Assembly: GCF_900167115.1 (NCBI RefSeq)
Contig: NZ_FUXZ01000012.1
Location: 1,995-65,994, forward strand
Origin: Eubacterium uniforme
Lineage (GTDB): Bacteria > Bacillota > Clostridia > Lachnospirales > Lachnospiraceae
Direction: 5' to 3'
DNA: 64,000 nt
The translations under genes and the position numbers were made by a program. The notes under the pieces were generated by a model, which was not told where the DNA came from, ran no database searches, and saw nothing but the letters and a program-made list of their open reading frames with translations. Below are positions 17,431-26,904 of this stretch, one piece after another (positions within the stretch are counted from its first letter, which is position 1; each line of letters starts with the position of its first letter).

Positions 17431-19293
17431 ATGAAAAACAAAAAACTAGGTAAAAGAAACCTAAAACGAATTGCAACATTGTCTTTGAGTATGATGATGC
17501 TTACAGGAATGGTTATGCCAATGAGTGATAGTATTTATAAGAAGTCTATTGTTACTGAGGCAGAAGTAAAGTATGATGGAGAATTTACTAATAGTGGAAG
17601 GACATATAGATATAAGATTTCTGGCAGCGAAATGACTCTTGTATCGGTATCTGGAGGAAGTGGTAATATGTCTATTCCTTCAAGTGTAAGTGTAAACGGG
17701 AAAACATATACGGTTACAGCTTTAGGTGATTGGTTTGGTTCATCCCAAACATTTTCAAGCGTTAATGTTCCAAATACTGTAAAGAGTATGGGAAATAGTG
17801 TATTTAATAGTGCTAATATTTCTGATTTGACAGTATCATCAAAAATAAATAGTATAGGTGATTGGTTTGGTGCACATGGTAAAATAGATAAAGTAAAATG
17901 TGATGCAAAGAATATAAGTAAAATAGGAGAATATATTTTCTACCATAATACTGGTGCTGAAAAAATTGTTATGGGAAATTGGCTAGTTAAATATAAACCA
18001 AGTGGTAATGTATTAGATTTATCAACAAGTGATCTTAGTACTGTTAACAAAATTAAAAATTATTGTGTAATATTAAGTTCTAAAGTTGATACATTAAAGA
18101 TTGGAAAAAATGAATTTTTGGCTGGAGAAATAATAAAACGCGATGAGTTAGTTAACGGAGACATTCGAGATATAATAAATATTTATGTGAATGGTAAAAA
18201 GGTAGAATGTAAGAGTGCTAATGATACTGTTCCGGATATTTTAAAGAAAAATTTTGGTAGACTTGATATGAGCATGTTTGCTTTAAACTATGCTAAGAGT
18301 AAAGCAAAATATGTTCTTGAAAGTTTGGGTCTTAAGTATTATGGTGATGAAGCTTATAAAGTAAAAGGTAAGCTTTCAGCAAATGAAGAATTAAGAATTG
18401 CATTGGAAGTATATGAGTATATTGTAAAGAATTATACATATGATGCTCCTAATGCTAAAGGTACTTATTTAAAAGTATTTGATTGTCATACGGTTACAAA
18501 ATGTCAAGAAGATTCTCAATTGTATGCATTTCTATTGGAAAGTGCGGGTGTAGAGGCTGAAACAGTATTTTCTGGAATAATAACACCGGTTACACCTCAG
18601 ACACAGGCAAAAGAATTAAAAGCCCATCCAGAAGCTAAGGTATGGATAGATGGTAAGTATTTAATTTCTTATGCTGGAGCTCATGCTTGGAATGCTATAA
18701 AAGTAGGCGGAAAATTCTATTATGTTGATTCTACAGAAGGAAGACAGTATCATACAGGAAAAAATAAGAATGATGCTCATAAAACATTTATGTTTTCAAA
18801 TAAAGCAATAGAAGTTGGTGCTGCTAGATTTGGTTTGGATGCTGCTCATGGTTATATGGGAACTCATGGATATCCAAATTATAGTTTATATGGTGATGAT
18901 AAGTATGAGAAAGCATTGTATGCATTCCAAAATCGAAGCACTATGCTAAAAACTCCTGATTGTAATGATATACTTGGTGATATAGATATGAGTAATTATT
19001 ATCCGGATGAAGCAGATAAAGATAAGTTGATGGCTTTTAACTTATTAAGTACTGATTTACAGAACAAGTTATTGAAGATGAAACCAAATAAACCTATAGA
19101 GGGAATTACCCTTAAGGAATTACAGTCATTGACAGTAACTTATACAATAGGTGGAGTGCAGAAGACTGTTAAGTTATCGGATAATAGAAATTGTCTTACT
19201 TTTGATCCGGCTAAATTAGATGTGACTTTAGATGGAAAAGTTAATGTAGCAGATTTGGTTATGATGAGTAATTTATTATCTGGAATTGATTAA
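17431..19293 (+). CDS. Secreted protein with BspA-like region and transglutaminase-like domain (paralogue 2)
   Basis: 620 aa from the ATG at 17431, which has GGAGG 10 nt upstream. The frame is open from 17353, but that stretch is a hairpin and T-run. The plan matches the upstream paralogue: signal peptide (LKRIATLSLSMMMLTGMVMPMSD), BspA-like repeats, then a transglutaminase-like domain with catalytic Cys in TKCQEDSQLYAFLLESAGVEA, His in GAHAWNAIKVGGKFYYVD and the following Asp. The dockerin-like end (DVTLDGKVNVADLVMMSNLL) is clearer here than in paralogue 1. One such half-motif alone would be an unusual dockerin. Likely a secreted enzyme of unknown substrate. Confidence 0.8.
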   Translation: MKNKKLGKRNLKRIATLSLSMMMLTGMVMPMSDSIYKKSIVTEAEVKYDGEFTNSGRTYRYKISGSEMTLVSVSGGSGNMSIPSSVSVNGKTYTVTALGDWFGSSQTFSSVNVPNTVKSMGNSVFNSANISDLTVSSKINSIGDWFGAHGKIDKVKCDAKNISKIGEYIFYHNTGAEKIVMGNWLVKYKPSGNVLDLSTSDLSTVNKIKNYCVILSSKVDTLKIGKNEFLAGEIIKRDELVNGDIRDIINIYVNGKKVECKSANDTVPDILKKNFGRLDMSMFALNYAKSKAKYVLESLGLKYYGDEAYKVKGKLSANEELRIALEVYEYIVKNYTYDAPNAKGTYLKVFDCHTVTKCQEDSQLYAFLLESAGVEAETVFSGIITPVTPQTQAKELKAHPEAKVWIDGKYLISYAGAHAWNAIKVGGKFYYVDSTEGRQYHTGKNKNDAHKTFMFSNKAIEVGAARFGLDAAHGYMGTHGYPNYSLYGDDKYEKALYAFQNRSTMLKTPDCNDILGDIDMSNYYPDEADKDKLMAFNLLSTDLQNKLLKMKPNKPIEGITLKELQSLTVTYTIGGVQKTVKLSDNRNCLTFDPAKLDVTLDGKVNVADLVMMSNLLSGID

Positions 19294-19330
19294 TTAAATA
19301 TAATAGGCGTCATAAAGAAGCAGGTAAAGA

Positions 19331-19362
19331 AAAGATAGTATCAATTTGATACTATCTTTTTG
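19331..19362 (+). terminator. Intrinsic terminator after paralogue 2
   Basis: 13-bp arms AAAGATAGTATCA/TGATACTATCTTT with a 3-nt loop, then T-rich. The inner half-sites AGTATCA/TGATACT are the same as in the dispersed palindrome family. Confidence 0.92.
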
Positions 19363-19472
19363 CTTATATTCAGATTAGCATATTTTGAACTATTTTATAT
19401 AAGAATTTCTAAGTGACATTGTGTTGAAATAATAGTCTAAATAAAATATCAAAATATTTCAGAAAATAACAC

Positions 19473-19525
19473 TTGATTTTTCACAAATTGTTTGTTAGTA
19501 TGTAATTATGATGGAATTGATTCCA
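19473..19525 (+). promoter_or_regulatory. Promoter and possible operator of the LacI-type regulator
   Basis: TTGATT (19473-19478), 17-nt spacer, TAGTAT (19496-19501). TGGAAT-TG-ATTCCA (19512-19525) lies near the start of transcription and is a candidate operator for autoregulation. Confidence 0.6.
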
Positions 19526-19571
19526 CGAGATATTTAATAAGCTTATAAATATAAAAATGGAGTGTGTGATT

Positions 19572-20606
19572 ATGATTACAATCAAAGAGATTGCAAAAGA
19601 ATCAGGCTACGGGGTTGGCACAGTTTCAAGGGTTCTTAATAATAGTGAACATGTTAGTGAAAAAGCTAAGAAGGCTATTATGGATGTGGTTAAAAAATAT
19701 AATTTTGAACCTAATCCTAATGCAAAAAACTTAAAATCCCAGACAAAGTATGGAATTGTTTTAATAGTAAAGGGTACTCAGAATATGCTATTTGAATCAA
19801 TTGTCGAACTCATGCAGACTGAGATAGTTAAAAATGGACATGCCTGTGTGGTTGATTATATTGATCAGGATGAAAACGAAGTAGAGGAAGCTAGAAAGGT
19901 TTGTAATAACCAGAAGCCATATGGTATAGCATTTCTTGGTTCTAATTTAGAATACTTTGAGAAGAATTTTGAGAACCTTGATTTGCCATGCGTTATTGTA
20001 ACTAATGGGGCTTCTGAACTTAATATTTCCAATCTTTCATCAGTAGCTGTTGATGATGTTTCTGCATCTTCAAGAATTGTAAATTATCTATATGATAAAG
20101 GACATAGAAATATTGGAGTTATTGGTGGTGATCCTAATGTATCACATCCAAGTAGTCTACGTCTTTTAGGATTTGAGAGTGCTATGAGAAAGAAGCATCT
20201 TGAGTTTGATATGACAAAGCAGTATTCATATGCCAGATTCTCACTTGAAGGTGGTTATCAGGCTACTAAGGATCTTTTAAAGAAGAATAGTGATATTACT
20301 GCAATATTTGCTATGAGTGATATGATGGCTATGGGTGCTCTTCGTGCACTTAAGGATATGGATATTAAGGTTCCACAGGATATGTCAGTTATAGGTTATG
20401 ATGGAACTGACATTGCAAATTTCTGCATTCCAAGAATTACAACAGTTTGGCAAAATACTGAAAAGCTAGCTAAAAGAAGTGTTGAAATTCTTTTAGGTGG
20501 AATTAAGGCAGAAGAAAAGGGAGAAAACTATGCTGTTCATGAGATTGTCCCTTATGTTATTAAAGAGGGCAGCAGTGTAGGAGAAGTGAAATCAAAGAAA
20601 AAATAG
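19572..20606 (+). CDS. LacI family regulator of maltodextrin/glycogen genes
   Basis: 344 aa. The start at 19572 (MITIKEIAKESGYGVGTVSR) gives the standard LacI N-terminus and has GGAG 9 nt upstream; the ATG at 19557 would add five non-homologous residues. It has an N-terminal LacI helix-turn-helix, a hinge (NPNAKNLKSQ), and a periplasmic-binding-protein-like effector domain to the end (VDDVSASSRIVNYLYDKGH, IGYDGTDIANFCIPRITTV). The malQ and glgP genes directly downstream make a MalR-like role likely. The effector sugar is not known. Confidence 0.9.
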   Translation: MITIKEIAKESGYGVGTVSRVLNNSEHVSEKAKKAIMDVVKKYNFEPNPNAKNLKSQTKYGIVLIVKGTQNMLFESIVELMQTEIVKNGHACVVDYIDQDENEVEEARKVCNNQKPYGIAFLGSNLEYFEKNFENLDLPCVIVTNGASELNISNLSSVAVDDVSASSRIVNYLYDKGHRNIGVIGGDPNVSHPSSLRLLGFESAMRKKHLEFDMTKQYSYARFSLEGGYQATKDLLKKNSDITAIFAMSDMMAMGALRALKDMDIKVPQDMSVIGYDGTDIANFCIPRITTVWQNTEKLAKRSVEILLGGIKAEEKGENYAVHEIVPYVIKEGSSVGEVKSKKK

Positions 20607-20700
20607 ATAAGAGATTTCTATAAAGAGATTAAGAGATTTAAAAAGAGAAACTAATAGGCATCAATTAAAAAAGAGAGATAAAAGATGAAGGAGGATAGGT

Positions 20701-22191
20701 ATGAGAGCTGGCGGAGTTTTAATGCACATAACAAGTCTTGCTTCTCCATATGGTGTTGGAACCATGGGTAAGGAAGCGTATGAATTTGTTGATTTTCTAG
20801 TTGCTGCTAGGCAGACGTATTGGCAGGTTTTACCAATTGGCCCAACAGGGTATGGAGATAGTCCGTATTCATCATATTCGACATATGCTGGAAATCCATA
20901 TTTAATTGATTTTGATAAAATCAAAGAAGAAGGATATTTAAGAAAAGCGGACTATAATAAAATCAATTGGGGGGATAACGAAGAACACGTTGATTTTAAC
21001 ATACTTCTTGAAAACAAATTTAAGGTTTTAAGAAAGGCTGCAGATAGATTTTTAAAAAAGCCAGCTGATGATTACGAGAAGTTTTTAAAGAAGAATAAAT
21101 CTTGGCTTGATGATTATTCACTTTTCATGGCTATTAAAAGTAAACAGGGTGGAAAAACTTGGCAGGAATGGAAGAAAGAGTATAAGTTAAGAGAGAAAAC
21201 AGCCATCAATTTGGCAAAAGAGAAATATAAGAAAGAGATTGATTTTTGGAAGATTACACAGTATTTTTTCTATAAACAGTGGAATGAACTTAAAAAGTAT
21301 GCTAATAAAAACGGAATTCTTATAATAGGCGATATCCCTATTTATGTAGCAAATGATAGTTGTGATGTGTGGTCTAATCCAAAAGAGTTTAAACTTGATG
21401 AAAACCTTGAGCCTATATGGGTTGCAGGATGTCCACCGGATGGATTCTCTGAGGATGGTCAGTTATGGGGAAATCCAACTTATGATTGGGATTACATGAA
21501 GAAGAACAATTATAAATGGTGGGTTAAACGTATTAAGTATGCTAAGTCTCTTTATGATGTTGTAAGAATTGATCATTTCAGAGGATTTGCTGGATATTAT
21601 GCAATTCCATATGGTGATAAGAATGCAAGAGGCGGACACTGGGAGAAGGGCCCTGGTTTTAATTTATTCAAAGCCGTTTTTGAAAAGTGTGGTAAGGATG
21701 GAATCATTGCAGAGGATTTAGGATTCCTTGATAAGGATGTTATTACACTTTTAAAGAAAACGAATTTTCCTGGTATGAAGCTTTTACAGTTTGCATTTGA
21801 TACAAGGGATGGTGGTGCGTATAGACCACATAGTTACATTAAGAATAGTGTTGCTTATACAGGTACCCATGATAATGAACCTACTATGGGCTGGTTTAAG
21901 AATGCTAAAAAAGAAGATGTAAAAAGAACAGTTACATATTTTAACCTTACTAAGAAGGAAGGTTATAACTGGGGTATGATGAGAGGGGTTTGGAGTTCGG
22001 TTTCAGATTACGCTATTGTTCAAGCACAGGACCTTCTAGGGCTTGGTAATGAAGCTAGAATGAATCTTCCATCTACAGTTGGTACACATAACTGGAGTTG
22101 GAGAGCAAAACCTGGTGTGTTTACAGAAGAACTTTCAGAAAAGTTAGCATACCTTATGGAAATATATGGTAGATGTGAAATAATAGATTGA
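20701..22191 (+). CDS. malQ: 4-alpha-glucanotransferase (amylomaltase)
   Basis: 496 aa, family GH77. It disproportionates maltodextrins by moving alpha-1,4-glucan segments and releasing glucose. Family features are plain: MHITSLASPYGVGTMG at the start, YSSYSTYAGNPYLID, then the three catalytic acids in VRIDHFRGF (Asp), IIAEDLGFL (Glu) and TGTHDNEP (Asp). Length is normal. Start: ATG after GGAGG. It follows the LacI regulator by 94 nt of purine-rich sequence without a terminator and is probably co-transcribed with it and with glgP. Confidence 0.96.
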   Translation: MRAGGVLMHITSLASPYGVGTMGKEAYEFVDFLVAARQTYWQVLPIGPTGYGDSPYSSYSTYAGNPYLIDFDKIKEEGYLRKADYNKINWGDNEEHVDFNILLENKFKVLRKAADRFLKKPADDYEKFLKKNKSWLDDYSLFMAIKSKQGGKTWQEWKKEYKLREKTAINLAKEKYKKEIDFWKITQYFFYKQWNELKKYANKNGILIIGDIPIYVANDSCDVWSNPKEFKLDENLEPIWVAGCPPDGFSEDGQLWGNPTYDWDYMKKNNYKWWVKRIKYAKSLYDVVRIDHFRGFAGYYAIPYGDKNARGGHWEKGPGFNLFKAVFEKCGKDGIIAEDLGFLDKDVITLLKKTNFPGMKLLQFAFDTRDGGAYRPHSYIKNSVAYTGTHDNEPTMGWFKNAKKEDVKRTVTYFNLTKKEGYNWGMMRGVWSSVSDYAIVQAQDLLGLGNEARMNLPSTVGTHNWSWRAKPGVFTEELSEKLAYLMEIYGRCEIID

Positions 22192-22241
22192 TATTAATTC
22201 GTCTGTGAGGAGAGTAAGTGCCTTTAAGGTGCTTGGAAATA

Positions 22242-22264
22242 CTTAGTATCAAAATGATGCTAAG
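22242..22264 (+). repeat. Dispersed palindrome, copy B
   Basis: CTTAGTATCA, AAA, TGATGCTAAG: 10-bp arms with one G-T pair, in the malQ-glgP gap. Flanks (AATA before, AAATAAAA after) resemble those of the copy at 30169. Confidence 0.7.
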
Positions 22265-22298
22265 AAATAAAAGAGAGATATTTAGTTAGGAGAAAAAG

Positions 22299-24539
22299 AT
22301 GTTTAAAGATGAAGTAAAGGGTTTAATTAAAGGTAAGTCAAAAGAGGAGATTTATATCGAATTATTAAGACTTACAAAAAGAATGGCAGAAGAAAAAGGA
22401 AATATAGAAAGTAAGAAGAAATTATACTATATTTCAGCAGAGTTTTTAATTGGAAAACTCTTATCAAATAATCTTATTAATTTGGGAATTTATGATGATG
22501 TAAAAGAAGCGCTTTTAGAAGAAGGAATTAATATAAGTGAGATTGAAGAAATTGAAAATGAACCTTCACTTGGTAATGGTGGTCTTGGAAGATTAGCAGC
22601 ATGCTTCCTTGATTCGATTGCAACATTGGGGCTTTGTGGTGATGGCGTAGGTCTTAATTATCATGATGGTTTATTTAAACAGGAATTTAGGGATAATCTT
22701 CAGAAAGAGTTACCTAATCCATGGATTGAGAATGAATCAATTCTTAAGAAAACTGATATTTCATATGATATTAACTTCGGTAATTGTAGTGTTAAGTCTG
22801 TTCTTTATGAGATTGATGTAATAGGTTATGATAACAAGAAGAATACTCTTAAGTTATTTGATGTTGAAAGCGTTGATGAATCTATTATTCATGATGATAG
22901 CATTGATTTTAACAAAGAGGATATTAAGAAGAATTTAACTTTATTTTTATATCCTGATGATTCAGATGATGCAGGAAGACTTCTTAGAATTTATCAGCAG
23001 TACTTTATGGTAAGTAATGCGGCTCATATTATTATTGATGAAGCTAAGGCTAAGGGAAGTAACTTGCATGATTTTTATGAATATGCTGTAGTTCAGATTA
23101 ATGATACACATCCAACTATGGTTATTCCAGAACTTATTAGATTATTAGGTGAACAAGGCATTGACTTTGATGAAGCTACTGATATTGTTTCAAAGATGTG
23201 TGCGTATACAAATCATACTATTTTGGCAGAAGCTTTAGAAAAATGGCCTATTGCTTATCTTGAACAGGTTGTTCCAATGCTTATGCCTATTATCAGAAAG
23301 CTTGATGAAAAGATTAAGGCAAAGTATGATGATAAGAGACTTTCAATAATTGATGATGAAGGAAGAGTTCATATGGCTCATATCGACATCCATTATTGCT
23401 ATAGCGTAAATGGTGTTGCAGCACTTCATACTGATATTTTGAAAAAATCAGAACTTAAGGTATTTGCTGATATTTATCCTGATAAGTTTAATAATAAGAC
23501 AAATGGTATTACATTTAGAAGATGGCTTTTACATTGTAACCATGAACTTACTGATTTTATTACAGAGAAAATCGGCGACGGATTCAAGAAGGATGCTGAT
23601 GAATTAAAGAAACTTGAAAGTTTCCTTGGTGATGATGAAGTCCTTTCACGAATTGATGATATTAAGAAAAATAAGAAGAATGAATTCGTTGCTTATATAA
23701 AAAATAAAGAGGGTGTTGATATTAATCCTGATTCTATTTTTGATGTTCAGGTTAAGCGTCTTCATGAATATAAGCGTCAGCAGATGAATCTTTTATATGC
23801 AATATATAAGTATAAGCAAATCAAAGCTGGTAATATTCCCAAACGCCCAATTACTATGATTTTTGGCGCTAAGGCAGCTCCTGCATATACAATTGCAAAA
23901 GACATTATTCATGCGATTATCTGTCTTTCAAAGGTGATAGAGAACGACCCACAGGTAAGAGATCATCTTAAGGTTGTTATGCTTGAAAACTATAATGTTA
24001 CATACGCTGAAAAGGTTATTCCAGCAGCTGATATTTCAGAGCAGATTTCACTTGCAAGTAAGGAAGCATCTGGAACAGGTAATATGAAGTTTATGCTTAA
24101 TGGTGCTATTACACTTGGAACACTTGATGGTGCTAATGTTGAAATAAATGATTTCGTTGGTAATGATAATATATACATTTTCGGTAAGAAGAGTGATGAA
24201 ATCATCGAGCATTATGCAAAGGCTGATTATTGCTCAGAGAAGATTTATGATGATAACCCAGAGATTGCAACTTTAGTTGATTTTCTTGTAAATAAGGAGA
24301 TGCTTAAGGTTGGTAAGTGGGATAATCTTTCAAGATTGTATATGGAAATAGTTAACAAGGACTGGTTTATGGCTCTTATAGATATTAAAGAGTATATTGA
24401 AACTAAGGAAAAAGTTTATGCTGACTATGAAGATAGAAAGTCATGGGAGAAGAAGATGCTTGTTAATATAGCAAATGCTGGATTTTTCTCATCTGATAGA
24501 ACTATCGCTCAATATAACGATGATATATGGCATTTATAG
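22299..24539 (+). CDS. glgP: Glycogen/maltodextrin phosphorylase
   Basis: 746 aa, family GT35. It cleaves alpha-1,4-glucans with phosphate to glucose 1-phosphate. Visible family blocks are [18 protein letters not shown], the substrate loop [51 protein letters not shown], and the pyridoxal-phosphate lysine in [15 protein letters not shown]. It is about 50-80 residues shorter than the E. coli and rabbit enzymes, mostly at the N-terminus and in loops, as in other short clostridial phosphorylases. RBS AGGAGA. With MalQ it forms the standard maltodextrin breakdown pair. Confidence 0.95.
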   Translation: MFKDEVKGLIKGKSKEEIYIELLRLTKRMAEEKGNIESKKKLYYISAEFLIGKLLSNNLINLGIYDDVKEALLEEGINISEIEEIENEPSLGNGGLGRLAACFLDSIATLGLCGDGVGLNYHDGLFKQEFRDNLQKELPNPWIENESILKKTDISYDINFGNCSVKSVLYEIDVIGYDNKKNTLKLFDVESVDESIIHDDSIDFNKEDIKKNLTLFLYPDDSDDAGRLLRIYQQYFMVSNAAHIIIDEAKAKGSNLHDFYEYAVVQINDTHPTMVIPELIRLLGEQGIDFDEATDIVSKMCAYTNHTILAEALEKWPIAYLEQVVPMLMPIIRKLDEKIKAKYDDKRLSIIDDEGRVHMAHIDIHYCYSVNGVAALHTDILKKSELKVFADIYPDKFNNKTNGITFRRWLLHCNHELTDFITEKIGDGFKKDADELKKLESFLGDDEVLSRIDDIKKNKKNEFVAYIKNKEGVDINPDSIFDVQVKRLHEYKRQQMNLLYAIYKYKQIKAGNIPKRPITMIFGAKAAPAYTIAKDIIHAIICLSKVIENDPQVRDHLKVVMLENYNVTYAEKVIPAADISEQISLASKEASGTGNMKFMLNGAITLGTLDGANVEINDFVGNDNIYIFGKKSDEIIEHYAKADYCSEKIYDDNPEIATLVDFLVNKEMLKVGKWDNLSRLYMEIVNKDWFMALIDIKEYIETKEKVYADYEDRKSWEKKMLVNIANAGFFSSDRTIAQYNDDIWHL

Positions 24540-24612
24540 AAACGAAAATAATAAATAATTTACGTATGCATTTGCTGTGAGATATATACGTAAATATAGG
24601 TTTTTACATAGG

Positions 24613-24655
24613 AAAACTACTTTTGTTATTTTGCATACAAAAGTAGTTTTTTTTT
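24613..24655 (+). terminator. Intrinsic terminator after glgP
   Basis: 13-bp stem AAAACTACTTTTG/CAAAAGTAGTTTT with a 12-nt loop and a long T-run. Confidence 0.92.
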
Positions 24656-24669
24656 GTGCAAATTGCAAG

Positions 24670-24698
24670 TTAACAGATTTGACAAATATTGATATAAT
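24670..24698 (+). promoter_or_regulatory. Promoter of the unknown gene at 24758
   Basis: TTAACA (24670-24675), 17-nt spacer, TATAAT (24693-24698). Confidence 0.75.
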
Positions 24699-24757
24699 TG
24701 AGGAAGCGACACTTTATTTATAAGTGAGAGAACGAAAAAAGAAAAAGGAGGTTTTTT

Positions 24758-25669
24758 ATGGCGGGCGAGTATTACGATGTTTTATTTAATAAGTTGTATT
24801 CAGATTTGCAGAATGTTGCGGACGTTATGGGTGTAAAAGATTTGAAAGCTTATTTCAAACCTCATGGAGGAGTAAGATCTCACGAAATCTTCAGAAGTTT
24901 TGCAATAGCGCTTCAAGGAAGTACCACCATGCAAAGTAAAATAAAGATGAATGATGAGGAGGGTGAAAACTACAAAATCGTTCGAGATGTTTTATTTGAC
25001 TTTGACGTTTATAAGTCAGCGGACACATATAGTACTTGGGAGGATATCTATAAGGCTATATTAGATGCTGGTATTAAAGATGAAAAACCTAAAGAGGATA
25101 AGGACACAGCATGGCAGAAATATAGTAAAGGATTATTTGATGGCATCACATTGTTTTATAAGAAAGTGGACGGACGACACGGTGTTGATAGAATTAGATC
25201 CTTGGTATATGTTGATGTATGCGAATTAGATGATGATGAGATGGGCATGATTATTGATACAATAAAGGCTATCTCAAAGAAAATCAGAGGAATGGGATTC
25301 GCTCTTACTTGTGAATGGCTTAAAGAGTGCGGTTGTACATATATCGCAAAACCTGAAGCTTTCTTAAAGAAGACTATAGAGTATATTGTAGATCCTGAAT
25401 GTGAAAGAACAGTTAAGGATGAGGAAGTTCTTAAGGAAGTATTCAAATGGGTTAAGACAACTAATGCCAAGAGAAAGAAAGATAAAGTTACAGCTTATCA
25501 GATTGATAGAATAATTTATCTATTATGTACAGGTGATTTCTATCTAGATAGTTGTAAATTTGGTAGAGAAATAGTTAACCGTGAAATCGATAGTCTTAGA
25601 CAGGATAAGGAAGATGATAAGACAGAGAAAGTTGACGATACGGAAGAAGCAGAAGGCAAGGATAAATAG
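24758..25669 (+). CDS. Conserved-looking hypothetical cytoplasmic protein
   Basis: 303 aa, not recognised. There is no signal peptide or membrane segment. The N-terminal half is mixed alpha (YYDVLFNKLYSDLQNVADVM). The middle has DGITLFYKKVDGRHGVDRIR and an acidic DVCELDDDEMGMI stretch. The region GMGFALTCEWLKECGCTYIA reads like a helix-hairpin or DNA-repair-type helical fold, but no catalytic motif can be named. The last 25 residues are acidic and Lys-rich, likely disordered. It has a strong GGAGG and its own promoter, and is followed by a riboswitch, so it stands alone. Confidence 0.75.
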   Translation: MAGEYYDVLFNKLYSDLQNVADVMGVKDLKAYFKPHGGVRSHEIFRSFAIALQGSTTMQSKIKMNDEEGENYKIVRDVLFDFDVYKSADTYSTWEDIYKAILDAGIKDEKPKEDKDTAWQKYSKGLFDGITLFYKKVDGRHGVDRIRSLVYVDVCELDDDEMGMIIDTIKAISKKIRGMGFALTCEWLKECGCTYIAKPEAFLKKTIEYIVDPECERTVKDEEVLKEVFKWVKTTNAKRKKDKVTAYQIDRIIYLLCTGDFYLDSCKFGREIVNREIDSLRQDKEDDKTEKVDDTEEAEGKDK

Positions 25670-25712
25670 CATGTTTTTAAACGTGAAATTTGTCATAATT
25701 TGAAATTCGGTG

Positions 25713-25742
25713 TTGACGGATTTAAAAATAATATGTTATAGT
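25713..25742 (+). promoter_or_regulatory. Promoter of the riboswitch transcript
   Basis: TTGACG (25713-25718), 18-nt spacer, TATAGT (25737-25742). Confidence 0.7.
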
Positions 25743-25759
25743 TAGCATAACGAAAGTTA

Positions 25760-25909
25760 AATAAACCTTTGCAAAAGGGAGTAGTTAGCAAGCATTTGCT
25801 TGTATTCGAAATCGTCAGTACGGTTGTAATCATTCGATAGAACAACCCGGTTAGAATTGAAATAACGAGACTTTTGCCAGTTAGAAATAACTGGCAGGAG
25901 TCTCTTTTT
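25760..25909 (+). ncRNA. yybP-ykoY (Mn2+) riboswitch with terminator
   Basis: P1 is formed by GCAAAAG (25771-25777) and CTTTTGC (25871-25877). The 5' strand is followed by GGGAGTAG and the 3' strand is preceded by ACGAGA, the hallmark bases of this family. A central CGTCAGTACGG segment (25813-25823) matches the second conserved loop region. The P1 3' strand is also part of a strong terminator stem (25867-25909), so ligand binding would prevent termination (an ON switch). Known members sense Mn2+. The assignment is from motif memory; a covariance search was not possible here. Confidence 0.82.
25867..25909 (+). terminator. Riboswitch expression-platform terminator
   Basis: GAGACT/AGTCTC and TGCCAGTTA/TAACTGGCA arms around a GAAA loop, then TTTTT. 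It competes with P1 of the riboswitch. Confidence 0.88.
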
Positions 25910-26176
25910 ATTTACCTATTTTCAAAATGGGTAAGCCTATTAGAACATGGTTAATGTGGAAGGAATTAGCATAGGCTAACTTATTGATAAATAGTTTCAA
26001 TAAATTCGCTTGACGAATAAAATTAATATGATTATAATAACAATGAAACATATGAACAATCATTCATATGTAAAATGTTTTTCAAATTGCATGATAATCA
26101 ACACATGATTTATGAAGAGGGAATAGATTATGGTTGATGGTTAAATAAAAATAGGGGCTTCCCGAAGGAGGATAAT
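25910..26176 (+). promoter_or_regulatory. Leader and promoter region of the ABC transporter operon
   Basis: No supported gene. It holds a weak hairpin (AGCCTA near 25934 with TAGGCT near 25972), a strong promoter TTGACG (26010-26015)/17 nt/TATAAT (26033-26038), and a perfect 9-bp inverted repeat ACATATGAA-CAATCA-TTCATATGT (26048-26071) about at +10, a likely repressor operator. The RBS AAGGAGG precedes 26177. Confidence 0.7.
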
Positions 26177-26890
26177 ATGTGTGATGAGAAGAAATTCTTA
26201 GAGGTGGTAGACCTTAAGAAAAGTTTTGGAGAGGGAGAAACAAAACAAGAAGTATTAAGAGGGATGAATTTTTCGATTGCAAAAGGTGAGTTTTGTGTTT
26301 TGCTTGGCCCTTCAGGTTCAGGTAAATCAACACTATTAAATATTATTGGGGGAATTGATAATCCGGATAGTGGATACATTTCAATTGATGGTGATAAGCT
26401 TGATGAAATGAATGAAAAGGCATTAACACAGTATAGAAGAAAGCATCTTGGATATGTATTCCAGTTATACAATTTAATTCCAAATTTAAATGTAAAAGAA
26501 AATATTGAAGTTGGTGCATACCTTTCAGATAATCCACTTGATATTGATGATCTTTTAAAAACACTTGGACTATTTGAACACAGATATAAATTACCTAATC
26601 AGTTATCAGGTGGTCAGCAGCAGAGAGTTTCAATTGGACGTGCAATTGTAAAGAATCCAAATATCTTACTTTGTGATGAACCTACAGGAGCACTAGATTA
26701 TACAACTTCAAAAGAAATCTTAAAACTTATTGAAGATGTAAATCAGAAATATGGAAATACAATCATAATGGTTACTCATAATGAGGCAGTTAAAAATATG
26801 GCTGATCACGTAATAAAACTTCGTGATGGTATTATAAGACACAATGATATTAACGAGAATAAGGTTTCTGCAACAGACCTTGACTGGTAG
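26177..26890 (+). CDS. ABC transporter ATP-binding protein (MacB/LolD type)
   Basis: 237 aa. Complete nucleotide-binding domain: Walker A GPSGSGKST, Q-loop (YVFQLYNLIPNLNVKENI), signature LSGGQQQRVSIGRA, Walker B ILLCDEPTGALD and switch His (MVTHNEA). The KQEVLRGMNFSI and GEFCVLLG stretches are typical of the subfamily that pairs with FtsX-like permeases and acts by mechanotransmission or export of peptides, antibiotics or lipoproteins. It sits 14 nt upstream of its permease. Control could come from its own promoter with the palindrome at 26048 and, by read-through, from the upstream Mn2+ riboswitch. Confidence 0.93.
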   Translation: MCDEKKFLEVVDLKKSFGEGETKQEVLRGMNFSIAKGEFCVLLGPSGSGKSTLLNIIGGIDNPDSGYISIDGDKLDEMNEKALTQYRRKHLGYVFQLYNLIPNLNVKENIEVGAYLSDNPLDIDDLLKTLGLFEHRYKLPNQLSGGQQQRVSIGRAIVKNPNILLCDEPTGALDYTTSKEILKLIEDVNQKYGNTIIMVTHNEAVKNMADHVIKLRDGIIRHNDINENKVSATDLDW

Positions 26891-26904
26891 AAAGGAAATG
26901 AACT

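Noticed and set aside
25927-25974. Fifteen-codon frame (MGKPIRTWLMWKELA) after the riboswitch terminator
   Set aside because: No ribosome binding site, and it coincides with a weak hairpin; not enough to call a gene.
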